Below are positions 13,588 through 25,637 of a DNA stretch of 64,000 nucleotides, in pieces. The DNA lies in NCBI GenBank assembly GCA_009667805.1, contig CM019066.1:117232190-117296189 (forward strand). Reading direction: 5' to 3'. Every line of letters begins with the position of its first letter. The first letter of the stretch is position 1. The notes below the pieces were generated by a model, which searched no databases, was not told the DNA's origin, and saw only the letters and a program-made list of their open reading frames with translations. The position numbers and the translations under genes were made by a program. Origin of the DNA: Leptobrachium leishanense (Eukaryota > Chordata > Amphibia > Anura > Megophryidae).

Positions 13588-14097
13588 GTCCAAAGGTTCA
13601 CATACTTTTTCCACCCTGCACTGTGAATGTTTACATGTTCTGTTCAATAAAAACATGAAAACATATAATGGTTGTGTTGTATTATTTTAAGCAGACTGTG
13701 TTTTTCAAATTGTTGTGAGTTAAATGAAGATCAGAGCACATTTTATGACCAATACATGCAAAACTCCACGTAATCCCAAAGGGTTCACATACTTTTTCTT
13801 GAAACTGTATGTATATTGTGGATCCACACCATCACATATAAAAATCATCTGGAATTAGTATCAGCAACCAATTGTATATGTATCTGCCCCACTGTATATC
13901 ACCATACCAGCCCCCCTATACCAGAGCGTAAGTGATGTCTGTGATTATATTTTCATTTTGGAAATGCCATGGAGAAACAAATTAATTCAACACTGAAAGG
14001 ACAAGCCTGACCAAGCCTTAGGGGGTCCTCCTGGGGCCGCCTCCTAAACCGGGCCCTTGGGCAGCACCTTATTGCTCTGATGGTCAGTCCACCCCTG

Positions 14098-14669
14098 GTC
14101 TGCGGCAGGTATCTTAATGTCAACAGAGGAATAGAGCCCTAAAGGTTTTCTAGTGAAAAACCAACCAAACAAGCAAATATTAGTTAACACTGCCCTAAAT
14201 AGATTATTTGCGGAGTATATAGGCGTAGATATCAAATTAACAAAAAAATCCCAATTTAACTACTTTGCATATTCTCCTTTTTGTTCACCATAGCTGACAC
14301 TTTAGTTATTATGTTTTCATCATAATACCTTCATGTTTTGAATTATTTCTTATATCGAATTCAGTAACCATTTAAAAATAAATGATCTGAAAAATATAAT
14401 AACAGGCAGCCTATAAAGCCACATCCTGCACTACAAATATCCTTGATGTTTATTCAATAAAAATAAATTGTGATTTATCTGCAGCATTAATAATATAGAT
14501 AAGGGAATACAATAATTTTGTGTAAAATCAGCACACAGTAACCTATTTGTATTTTATCTAATTTTAGTTTCATCAAAAGATAACACTTTGAATGAACTGC
14601 TTTGTCTACTTTTATAACTCTCACTGGAAGCTTTATGAATGCTCACAATTTATTTTATTTTTTTACTAG
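14098..14669. other. No recognisable feature
   Basis: AT-rich spacer between two transposon nests; no coding or repeat structure recognised. Confidence 0.4.
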
Positions 14670-14942
14670 CAGGGTTATTCAGAGAGCTGAATGGATCCGT
14701 AATTGCACCGAACGGTGAATTTCCTCGTACGGTGCAAGTTCGTCTCTTGTTGGCTATTCAAAAGCTGGCAATGCGTCAAATATTGGCGCATTGCCAGTGA
14801 AATACAGTGCCTGTTCGATGGCACTAAACTCCCCCATAGAGAAGCAATGGTCAATCAATTCAGATAATGCCGAACAGCAGAGAAATGTCAGGGAAATTAC
14901 CAGATTTTCGGTGGTATCATTCTGTAGGTTTATCCTCCCTAG

Positions 14943-17900
14943 CGTTCCGATTCTGACATATTTTATATGTCAGAATCGGAACAATTTATTTGGCACCCTA
15001 GCGGCATTCGAGTGTGGCTCGGGGTTAAATGCATTGCAGAAAGCGTTACCCCCCGAGCCACACTCGGGATGCCGCTGGATACATACCTGTCCCTGCGCTC
15101 CCTCGCTGTCCCCAGGATTCTCCTCCGATGATCGCAACATCATACTTCCTGGTTCCCTTCTCGCAAACTTCTTCTTCGGTAAGGGGTACAACAAAAAGGC
15201 AGGCACCGCTTTGAAGGGCACAGCCTACCCTTCCAAGTGGTGGCTGCCTTTAACCCCTGAGATGCCGGTACGCGATCCGGCGCAAGATTGCGGCCTAGTT
15301 CCGGTGGGGGCCACCATCTTGGATGGTAGCTCCACCTCTGTGTCCTCCCTCATTACCTGACGTCATGGCGCGATGATGTCAGTTAGCCGGGGAACCAGTG
15401 GCGACTCTAGGAACAATATTTAGGGGGGGCACAGAAGATACCGCAGTCAAAACTGGGGGGGCACTAATAATTTTCACCACTAAATCATATCACTGAATAA
15501 AACTAAGGGCCCAATCACCTGTGTGAGCTAAAACACCATCGCTAAAGGAAACATTTAGCGCGAGTTGCTAAAACATAGTGCCTGACGACCCACGAACAGA
15601 TCACCTTGTCTGCAGTAGTCCATGAACAAGGTCGTTTAGCGCACGCTAGGAGAACTCTAAGACCCGGGCTGAGACCCAGCGCTAATGCGGTTGTGTACAG
15701 GATAGAACCTTTTTTTTTCCAGTGCCGGGCCATACCTATCCCCCGCCCTCACAAGCTTGAATATGAACACATCCAGTGAATAATCTCACACCCCTGCATT
15801 ATTAAAAGCCTCCAAGGTGGCCGTATCATCCATGGTTTGATGCACACATATATTAAGGCTGATGGGCATTGCATGATAAATGCCACCCAACAGCAGGTAG
15901 AATCATTACACTGCATTTAATAGATCCAAAAGGAAGGCCAGGTGAGCGACAAAAATTTCCCTGCTGCAGCATATAAATAATACATGTTTCAGGGCAAGAC
16001 TTATTCACATGTCCCTTTAAACATGGTCCACACAGTCACCCTAATAATCAACCGCTTCCATACTATGAATAACCCCCAGCATAAAATGTTTAAAATTAGG
16101 CAATATATTAGAATTAGGATATATGTGGATAAAGGATACTTTTATAATAGAGCCGACTGCAACAGCAATGACAATGCGGACCAGATCCATTGCTATAGTG
16201 TATGGGGCCAAGAGAACACCTGTGCTGCATTCCTTTCAATTGCCTGTTAATTTTGGGCGAAGATCTGTTTTTTTTAGAGTTAGCACCAGGGTTAAGCAGT
16301 AGGTAAAATGGTGCAATTAGTGCCCCTCAAACAATTAGCGCTGGCACCAACTGATCTGCTAGCTGCAAAAGCGCTAGAGATCTCTAGCGCTCCCCATGTT
16401 AAGTAAAGGACGCGGAAAGTACAGTAAGCTCGAGCTACAAATCGCTAATAGCAACGCACTAAGTGATTTTTCCCGTTTGTAGCGAGAGGCAAAAGATCTG
16501 TTGGTCAGGCGCTAGACTCGATTAACCTGGCGCTAACGCAAAACCATGCCGACGCAAGGGTTAACTCACACCAGGTAATAGTGCCCTAAATAATTATATA
16601 TAAATAAGATTCCAAAACCCCAGAGTAATGTGATGCAATGATGCCTTTTTATTGTACTAACATGATACTTTATTTGCCGCAGTTCGGCAGTTTTCGCTGA
16701 ATGTCTGATTGCTCCTTCAGCGACTCCACTTTTAGCAAATTACAGTGACCATTCGCTAAATAGGGAATTCACTTTATTTTCGGCGAAATAAATTCCCCGA
16801 AATGTGACAAAAAGCAGAGGATCTAAAGATGATTAGACCCTTTAGATTCTAACTTCCATAATAACCCCTCAAATGCCATAAACCCAGGGAAATACAATAA
16901 AAATAATAAACAATGTGGCATTTAGCTACCCCTTAACCCCTAAAATGCCATTGATCAAGGTAAAACATGAAATGAATACACTGTGAGGCATATAGCTAAC
17001 ACATTAACCCCTAAAATGCCATTAATCAAGGAAAAAATAAAATGTATAATGTGAGGGATGAAGCCTACCCATTAACCCTTGATATACAACTAAACCAAGG
17101 CAAAAACTAATGTAATACACAATGTAATGTATAGTCTGAACATTAACCACTTCACTGCTGAGACATTTCAACCCTGTGAAAATGCTTAAGTTTAAGTGCC
17201 TGTTATTATTTAATGTTTTTGACTTTTATTTCAAACGGAATATGGTCATGTTGGGTATCATTGGAAAGGCCAGAATCTGCTCTTTCCAATGACATCTAGA
17301 TCGTCCATATACGATGCACAGGGACGGAGATACACTGGTCCGAAGAAGTGTGGTAAGCTGGAAGCTGATTTTTGGTGGGGGGGCACATGGGGGGGCAAGG
17401 AATAACCTAGGGGGGGCAATTGCCCCCCTTGCCCCCCTGTAGAGTCGCCTATGCGGGGAACCCCTAGCTGCCTGGAGATTTCCTAAGGAAATCCACGGTG
17501 GAGATAGGAGGTTCCTTTGAACCCCCACATCTCCTGAACGGTGGCAGCCAGAGGGTCATGGAAGGTATCATTTGAAAGGCCAGAGCATGGCCTTTAGAAA
17601 GATAGCAAGCAAACATGACCATGTTAAAGATAAGGAAAAAAAAAAAATAATAAAAAAAAAATATTTAAAAAAAAAAGGGTTTTTTTTGTTTGTTATTTTT
17701 ATTAATGCAGCAATATTCACATTTCAATTATAATGTGAACAATGATGCTGCGCTAATGATTTTTTCTATGGGGGTTTGCTAAAAAACACGTCATTTCCCC
17801 CCAAAAAATGTAACGAGTCCCCATTTCGAATTTTTTTTAACAAGTGCACCCCATAGAAAATATAGCCGCAAAGGCTTGTATGATAAAATGTGTAGAAAAA

Positions 17901-18154
17901 AAACATTACACGCTGTAGATGATTGAAAAGTAAAATTTTATTGCAATTTTTTTATATAATATTCAGGCAGGACATGACGTATACATATAATAATGATATA
18001 TTATAAATCTGCCGAGTCTGCCGGAAAGAATGATATATAATATGTCTGGGTCGCATAATAAAATGTGACTTCAAATCGCTTTTAAACAAGATGAGCAAAA
18101 CCGGTAAAAAATTAGCTCAGCACACCGTTGTGAAATGGTTCAGCAGCGAAAGAG
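14943..18154 (+). mobile_element. Chimeric TTAA element: left end of one family, body and right end of family P
   Basis: The left flank TTTA (14939-14942) and start TCCTCCCTAGCG match the MITE at 38428-38817 (TTAA then CCTCCCTAACGG), and similarity continues through the ATTTTATATGTCAGAATCGG block. From about 15200 the sequence is family P (hairpins around AAGGGCACAGCCTACCCTTC) and it ends like family P (CAGCAGCGAAAGAG) with TTAA at 18155-18158. A hAT element (15396-17453) is inserted in the P part. The composite could be a chimeric mobile unit or two elements joined by deletion. Confidence 0.65.
15396..17453. mobile_element. hAT element with perfect 8-bp duplication
   Basis: The termini CAGTGGCGACTCTAGG and TAGAGTCGCCTATG form inverted repeats. 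The target duplication CGGGGAAC is identical at 15388-15395 and 17454-17461. Removing the element rejoins the family-P hairpin region exactly as in the intact copy at 61055-62190 (the GATGACG / CCCCTAGCTGCC junction). No transposase domain is recognisable in its 2058 bp, so it is non-autonomous. A decayed family-P-like piece is visible near 17144-17340. Confidence 0.92.
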
Positions 18155-18502
18155 TTAAAAGTTGCGGGGGGTTTTTTTGTTTTGTTTTTTTTATACCTCG
18201 ATGGTCAGCTTGTTGGATTTTTCCGACGGCTGGTCGACGCTCTGTTCGGTGGATCGTCAACTTTTTTTCGGCGGGTTTGCGGCGGGTTATCGGATCTGAT
18301 GTTTTTCGGCGGTTTTGAGGTGGTTTTTCCATTCCATTCGTTGGTTCGAATGTGTTCGACAGATATTCCCTATACATTGGAGTCCCTGCGGTGAATGCTG
18401 AATTCACCGCAGGGCCAGGGAATTTGATCCCCCAAAGTGCAAGGAACGTAGAAACACCGAAAGAGCATTCTGGTGGAATTCGCTGCTCTTTGAATAATCC
18501 TG

Positions 18503-19276
18503 TAAATGTAAAAGAATAGAACGTACACACTATGATTTTTTTTCCATTTATTTTCTGTCCAGTGGGTTTGATGATCCCTGCAGCGGTCAAGGAGTCACTG
18601 TAACAAAGCCTTTTTCCGGTCCTGTCCTTTCAAAACAGGGAACACTAAGCATCTGAAAAGAAGGCAACGAAAAATAATTGTGCATGATACAGTATGTATA
18701 GCTGTGGTTCCTTCCTTGGACTTGTATAGAAATGTTTTCTGCTGTACTGAGCAATGATCTGTTTCTAGCAATCCGTTTTGTTGATGAAAACGAATGCTCA
18801 AGCAGCTGAAAATTGTCCCTGTACACATTGAAAAACAGCGCAGTTGTCACCATGCTTTAAAACCAGTATCTTTTGTAATGTTAAGCTCAGGTGCCTCGAT
18901 TGGGCCCAGAAGCATTATGCAAACTCCAGATTATGTCAGAGTGAATCATATTGCGTATAAATACATTTCTGAAGCTCACTAAAACTGTCCATAGAATAGT
19001 TTCACTCTGTTACAAGCATTTAAATGAGCGAGCACCATGGTAACTTTTGTCGTTTTCATTATTATATAGCTATGGTATTTTTTTTTTATAGTTTCTCTGC
19101 CACCACAGCCCTCTCCTGGCTGGATGAATTCCTCCTACTCACCCACCTGTTAAATCCCCATCTACACTATTTGGATATGCTTTAACCTCTTCACTACCAT
19201 GATCAAATATACTCGATCTTCAAAAGCATCTGCTTGTGCTCTGAGATTTATTGCAAACAAAATTCTTTTGCATATA
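18503..19276. other. No recognisable feature
   Basis: Non-repetitive AT-rich sequence between two family C copies; no coding signal recognised. Confidence 0.4.
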
Positions 19277-20193
19277 CAGGGTAATTCAAAGAGATCCGAA
19301 TTGCTTGAGTAAGGTAACCGCACGCTGAAAATCAGCATTCGGTTACCTTTCTTGGACATTCGGCTATTCAGAGAGCAGGCAATTCGCCAATCCTGGCGAA
19401 TTGCCTGAACATACGGTGCCTGTTCGGTGCCTGTTCGAGGGCAGTGAAAACCCCATGAAAAAGCACTGCTTCGGCTATTCAGAGAACACAAACCAGCAGT
19501 GAAAGGTTCCCGAATTGCCCTGCCATTCGCTGGTTTAATTCGGCAAGTTAATTCAGGAGAATCCCATAGGCTTCAATGTTAAAAATATTCCCATTTTAAT
19601 TCAATATCTAATAAACTGTTCATTATAAAATTCTGCAGTAAAGAGTCTCTTTATTTATAGATTTTTTAGGATATTTTAAGCATTTTTCAGGATTTTTTTA
19701 AAATTTTTTAAAAGTCCGATTTTTTTTTTTTTTTAAGTTTACTTATTTTTTCTGTAACAGCCCTCTTTATTATCATTCACTGGACCTCATATGTAAATTT
19801 CAGACATTTTCGCTCAGTAGTTTCTTTGCAAACAGCGTTTCACTTTTCAATCATTCATGCAAACTATTTTCTGAATTTATTCACTGCCTCTTCTGCGGTG
19901 TCGGCTTTCTCCGGAGGCTTTGCTGCGTGTGATCGGCTCCTGCTCGGGTTTTTCCGTGGTTTTCGGCAGGTTAATCCAGATGTTTTTGCGGGTTTTCGGC
20001 GTGCATTCGCCGGGTTTTGCGGTTAGTTTTCGTCGGGTTTGCGGCAGCCTTTCCCTGCAATTCGGGGACCCTGTGGTGTTTGCTGAATACACCGCAGGGT
20101 CGCCGAAATGGGATCGGCAAAAGGAACTGAATTGAAGAGAACGAAAAGTCACCGAACGTGCGGTGACTTTTCGAATCTCTTTGAATTACCCTG
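19277..20193 (+). mobile_element. CAGGG-ended element (family C), full copy A
   Basis: A 917-bp element has terminal inverted repeats CAGGGTAATTCAAAGAGA and TCTCTTTGAATTACCCTG. Both sides are flanked by ATA, a possible 3-bp duplication, but copy B does not confirm it. The centre is T-rich (19690-19770). The right third contains many TTTTCGGCGGG-like motifs that give low-complexity open frames, not real genes. Non-autonomous. Confidence 0.8.
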
Positions 20194-21746
20194 ATAGTCT
20201 CCAAAACATGTTCCTAAAGCTACAGCATATCTAATATTACAGCCAATGTGCTGCAGCTCACAACATTGTTCTCTTTTCTGCATGTGTCTCTCAGACATAT
20301 GCTGCAGTAGCAAACGTTCATCAGCAGGGTGTGCTGTTGTATTGTATTGTAACAAGGTATGTATAGAGGTATATATTATTATACTTAGGATAATGGAAAG
20401 TAGTTTTCCATAAACCTACTGGCTCCTGACAGTGATTTTATGGAAAACTATTTGGTTGTGAAGGTTTAATCAGTTCATGATAAAGTGCATGAAAATATCA
20501 CGTGTTTTCACACGTTTATGATATGGGCTTCGTACACTTAAGGCCCTGTCACCTTCTTCAAGTGAATCAGTAGTAGCGGTTTAGATTGCTGTCACACGAA
20601 CGCACTGATTGCGCACAGTGCGTCTGCACGTGCTTCGTGTGTTGTTTTCTGTTGACGTCTTTGAACAGCTACAACAACAACGACAAGCAAACTGTGGTCA
20701 GACGGACGCGATAGTGCCCTAGGGTAAAGCATTTTTTTTAAGCCTCATCAATTTGAAGGGAAAAAAGCATAAGATATCCAAATCAGTCAGTTATCAATAC
20801 TATGTTTCAAAACATTTCCTGTAAATAAAACCAATACTAACCAGAAGGTATATATTTTAATAAAAAAAATATCAAGTAGAAAACTTATTTGTGAAATTAA
20901 TTTAAAAAAATAGCTGGGAAGAGAAACGAATACCTTTCATATAAACCTCAATTTCATCAGAAATAAATTCTTAATTAATCACAAATTAGTGGATTAACCC
21001 CTTCAGATACTAGGCAACCTTTCATCTGTTAGTCTAAGCCGTGGTATGTTTTCTTCCTATTTTCTGCTTTGTTTTGGGAATTGCTCCTTATTTTTTCTTT
21101 TCCTCTGTTTCCCATAGACACAGGAAAGCATAAGCATGAAATATCACAAGCACTATCTTTTAACTTATTAAACCTTGGTAAATCAATTGCTCTAGTGTAT
21201 CCGGGGCATGCATTTGTCACCTGAGGTGCGTGGAGATGAGTTGGATGTGAACCATGTAAATCCAAGCCTGTCATTTTTAAATGTACCGCCCAAGGCACTA
21301 GGACAGTCGTCTCCGCTGTGTCTGTACCATGAGTGTCAATTTCAAACGTTCCAGATTGGCTTGTTAGACAAATTTGCAGCACTTTAGAAATAACTCATAC
21401 ATTTTTGTTTTCATTCCTTGGGAGCAAATTGAACATATCACATGTTGTAAATTGTAAAACACTTTGGTTGTTTTCATTTCTAACCCATGGATTGAATGTG
21501 TCAGTGTTGTTTCCAAACATCTTATCTATGAAATGTTTCATTTTGATAGTCAGCATTCATTTTACTGACTTTTATTTCTGAGCTAAACTCCAAGACACAC
21601 ATTCTTATCTGACAGCTAGAGAAATTTACAAAAAATAAAAAAAAAATCTCAGGCAATTATGACGACACATCTCTGTAACGATGCTCGCAAACATATGACT
21701 GAAAAATAATCATGATAAGTACCCTGGAAAATAGATGGTAGCCAAT
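20194..21746. other. Mostly unrecognised; one possible MITE
   Basis: At 20542-20719 a CpG-rich block has weak inverted ends (GGCCCTGTCAC and GATAGTGCCC) flanked by TAA and TAG, possibly a decayed Harbinger-type MITE. The remaining sequence shows no recognisable feature. Confidence 0.35.
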
Positions 21747-23384
21747 CAGTGGTGTACTAAGGGGGGCGGCCTGCCCTGGGTAGCACTGATTAGGGGGTGC
21801 CACTGCAACGGCGGACTGACCCTCTGGGGTCCACAGGGTGATAGAGGCCTGCTGCTGCGGTTGCGTGCTGCAATCAGATCCCATATGGATTGTAGGCTGT
21901 CCAGTGGATGTAGGGACCAAGTCGCTCACGACTCAGAAGTGGATCCTACTCATCCGCTACCGAGCGTTGCGAGGGAGGATGCGTCTGAGCTGCCAGTCAG
22001 CTTCTTGTGGTGAACGCGTCACTCGTTACACGCCGCGCGGCTCTCAATCTCAGCCAAACCTGATGACGTGAGTGTGGCCGAGACAGAGCCTGCCCCTACA
22101 TTACCCGGCAGATTCAAGGGTTCAGGAGGCCCAGGGAGTGCTCGCAGCACCAGGAGACGGTCTCACACTGCCCAGGCCAAAACCCTCACGGACGGAGGAT
22201 GATAAATATATAAAAAATAATAAAAATTGCTGTATGTGCTCATATTCACTGCCTTTACTATGAGAGTTTTATTGCTGTTGATCCTGTGCACACTCATATT
22301 CACTGCCTTTACCGTGAGAGTTTTATTGCTGTGGATCCTGTGTGTGCTCATATTCACTGCCTTTACCATGTGAGCTTTACTGCTGAGCATGCTGTGTGCG
22401 CTCATAACTGCCTTTAACATGAGAGTTGTATTGCTGTGGATCCTGTGCACGCTCATACTCACTGCTCTTACCTCATGAGTTATACTTCTGTGGAGCTCTA
22501 TGATACGCTTATACACACTGTACATTACTGTGAGTTTTATTGCTGTGGAGCTCTATGATACGCTCATACACACCATACATTACTGTGAGTTTTATTGCTG
22601 TGGATTCTGTGATACGCTCATACACACCATATGTTACTGTGATTTTTATTGCCGTGTAGCTCTGTCATACGCTCATACACACTGCACATTGCTGTGAGTT
22701 TTATTGCTGTGGAGCTCTATGATACTCTCATACACACCATACATTACTGTGAGTTTTATTGCTGTGGATTCTGTGATACGCTCATACACACCATATGTTA
22801 CTGTGAGTTTTATTGCCGTGTAGCTCTGTCATACGCTCATACACACTGCACATTGTTGTGAGTTTTATTGCTGTGGAGCTATATGATACGCTCATACACA
22901 CCATACATTACTGTGAGTTTTATTGCTGTGGATTCTGTGATACGCTCATACACACCATATGTTACTGTGAGTTTTATTGCCGTGTAGCTCTGTCATACGC
23001 GCATACACACTGCACATTGCTGTGAGTTTTATTGCTGTGGAGCTCTGTGATACGCTCAAACACACCGCACATTACAATGAGTTTTATTGCTGTGTAGCTC
23101 TGTGATACGCTCATACACACTGCACATTGCTGTGAGTTTTATTGCTGTGGAGCTCTGTGATCCACTCATACACACTGCACATTACTGTGAGTTTTATTGC
23201 TGTGGAGCTCTGTGATACGCTCCTACACCACATATTACTGTGAGTTGACATACAATTTTGCAATAAATATTTTTGAAAACATTTAAGAAAAAAGTGTGGG
23301 TGTTTTTTTACATTTTAACGTTGTGGGGGGGGGGGGCAAATATAGAATCTGCCCCGGGTGCCAAATGTTCCAGGAATGCCTCTG
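21747..23384. mobile_element. hAT-like element carrying a minisatellite
   Basis: The left end CAGTGGTGTACTAAGGGGGG and right end CCAGGAATGCCTCTG are loosely inverted. Flanking octamers TAGCCAAT and CAGCGCAT agree at 5 of 8. The left end resembles other CAGTGGCGTAGCAAGG ends (41664). Two thirds of the interior is a 55-bp tandem array. The poly-G block near 23324 and the CCCCGGGTGCCAAAT motif recur in related repeats. Confidence 0.55.
22206..23246. repeat. 55-bp minisatellite with 164-bp higher-order repeat
   Basis: Tandem units contain TGAGTTTTATTGCTGTGGAG and ATACGCTCATACACAC. The first five or six units are diverged, with unit length near 60. From about 22530 the units are 54-55 bp. Blocks starting at 22649 and 22813 are near-identical and 164 bp apart, so three-unit blocks (two 55s and a 54) were duplicated. 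The repeat lies inside the hAT-like element. Confidence 0.93.
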
Positions 23385-24813
23385 CAGCGCATCAATTTTT
23401 AAATGCAAAAATGTGGCTTATTTTCCTTTTATTCTGTGCTACCACTCTTAATTTTGGTTGAATTTACAGAGTCATTTTTGAAAAAGGGATATATCACTAT
23501 AAACATGTCACTACCTTTACATGGTTTTGTTTTTTAAATGAATGTCGCTGAGGTAGTTCAATGCAAAAACTCTGACCTTATCTAGACAGAGTCCTAATGT
23601 GATTCACTGGTCCAGATTGGACACTGGGCAAGCTAGACAAAGGCCTGGTGGGCCACAATGCCTCTAGTTGACTGGATAGATCAAACGAGCTTTGTAAGGC
23701 CATCGGTATGACTGTAAGGGCCAAGAGAAATATCTATAGGTGTCCAGAGTGACACAAAGGTTTATTTCAGACTGCTTATTGCCAGACAACACGGACTGTC
23801 TATGCACAATCAACCACAATGTGTAGATTATTATTCTGGAACACATTATAGCTATATTGTAGAGGAATGGTATGTCTTAAAGACTATATAGTAGAAAAGA
23901 TGCAAACATTATTTCTTTTTTTAAGTGCAGTAGGTGTAACAAAAACAGATAATCAGAAATGATATATTGTAGGCAGCTACTTCCTAATATAAACTTCATT
24001 ATAAAACCTGCTTGTTAACATAATGCCCAAACATAGTTAATAGCAACGAGGCAAACTAGTTAATGAACCAGGGCCTTATTCCATTAGGTGTAGTAATAAT
24101 TGCATAAAGCTCGGCTCAGTAATAATTGCATAAAGCTCGGTCGGCTCAAGCAATCGTTACCTCATGGTGTGGTATTCTAAGTCGAGTACGAGCAGCAGGT
24201 TGGTTTGCCACTCAGCTTTTGCGTGTTTATACTGCTGGTTTGCGGGTCTTATTCTTTGTATAGAATGCGCAAACCTGCATTAGTGCTGGAATGACAAGTG
24301 ATTCTGTATCCACATAATTATCCTGTGTATAGAAAGAAGAAATATTACATTGGAAAAAAGTTTAAATGGCCGGAATATTATAACCTCACTCTATTCTATG
24401 TTTTTAAGGGATAGCCAATTACACATTCACAAACATAAAGCTAAGAACAAGTAAAATGGGACGGATGGTGTATAATTTAAAACAAAATAATTTATTTAGC
24501 ATAAATAAAATATGTGCTGTGAAGAAGCATATAAAATATAATGATTTAGCTGCTTGAGTTCCTTAGAATTTAAAGGCAGTGACCCAGATAATCAAATGCA
24601 GTTGACAAGATGAAATGAAAGAGCCATAGAGTACATATTTAAATTAAAGAGTGGTCTCAGACAGTAGATTTTTTTTATTATTTTATTAGATGAAAGTTTA
24701 CCCAGGAAATCTGGAGAGAAAGTGGGGTTTTTAAACCTGTTCCTCAATAGAGATACTTGGCTAGACTCTTTAAAGACTATCTCGCTGCAGTGTTCTTTTA
24801 TTTCTTCCATAAG
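23385..24813. other. Mostly unrecognised; one short direct repeat
   Basis: A 26-bp tandem duplication is at 24094-24140 (TAATAATTGCATAAAGCTCG twice). Otherwise no repeat or coding feature is recognised. Confidence 0.4.
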
Positions 24814-25637
24814 GACTTAGTCAGAAAGAGCAGATCTGGCCCTGAAATGTCACTGAACAGGGAATTTCCCCGTACGGTGACATTTCGGGGCCATTCGGCT
24901 ATTCAGGTGGATTAGAGCAGGTAGATTGCCAAATTTTGGTTAACTGCCAGCAAGTACGGTGCTTTTTCGAAGGCAGTGAAATCCTCCATAGAGAAGCAAT
25001 GGTTAATCTGTTCACAGAACACCGAACAGCAGTGAGAAGTCGCTGTTCGTTGTTTTCATTGGGCAGGTTTATCCAGGCGAATCCCATAGACCTCAATGTT
25101 AAAAATATTCCAGTTTCTATACAATATCTATTTAACCGTGTATTATTTTAATCTATTTATTGATTACTTTTAGGATCTTTTAGGCACTTTTAGGATTTTT
25201 TCGGCAAATTTTTTTTCAAAAATGTTTTCTCTTTTTTCTGTAACAGATCTTTTTATGATCTTTCATAGGACCTTATATGTAAATTCCAGGCATTTTCGTT
25301 CAGTAGTGTTTTTGCAAACAGCGTTTCAATTTTGACACGCAAGCGTATTGTGGTTTTTTTTTTAACCCCGTCTGTCAGCTTGTCGACTTTTCCTGGCGGC
25401 TGGTCTGTGCTGTGATCATCGGCTTTTTCCGGCGTGTTTTTTGTGGCTTTTCCCACGGGTTTTCAGTGGTTGTTCGGAGGGATTGCGGCGGGTTTTCCTT
25501 GCACTCCGGGGACCCTGCAGTGAATGCTGAATTCATCACAGGGAGGGGAACTTTGATTCCCCGAAGTGCAGGGAAGTGCAGGGAAGGAGAGAGCACTGAA
25601 ATGATGGCTACATTTTAGTGCCCTCTGAATAATCCCC
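24814..25637 (+). mobile_element. CAGGG-ended element (family C), diverged copy D
   Basis: The sequence aligns with family C along its length: the GTACGGTGACATTTCGGGG block at the left, AATGTTAAAAATATTCC in the middle, CTGTAACAGATCTTTT and the GCGTTTCAATTTTGACAC block, and an end reading CTCTGAATAATCCCC. Its terminal repeats are decayed, so the boundaries are approximate. Confidence 0.65.

Larger units (their letters stand above)
14670..18502 (+). mobile_element. CAGGG-ended element (family C), interrupted copy
   Basis: The left terminus CAGGGTTATTCAGAGAGC and right terminus GCTCTTTGAATAATCCTG are inverted repeats of the same type as the full copies at 19277-20193 and 40588-41488. Family C material proper runs 14670-14938 and 18159-18502. 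Between them lies a TTAA-flanked chimeric element with a hAT insert. No transposase is encoded, so the superfamily is not assigned. Confidence 0.7.

Noticed and set aside
14791..15360. 189-codon + strand open frame
   Set aside because: It spans three repeat families (C, B and P); a chance frame through GC-rich repeat DNA.
18117..18590. 157-codon minus-strand open frame
   Set aside because: It crosses the border between family P and family C repeats, so it cannot be a single conserved gene.
22500..23025. Frames reading DTLIHTIHYCEFYCCGF
   Set aside because: Translations of the 55-bp minisatellite.
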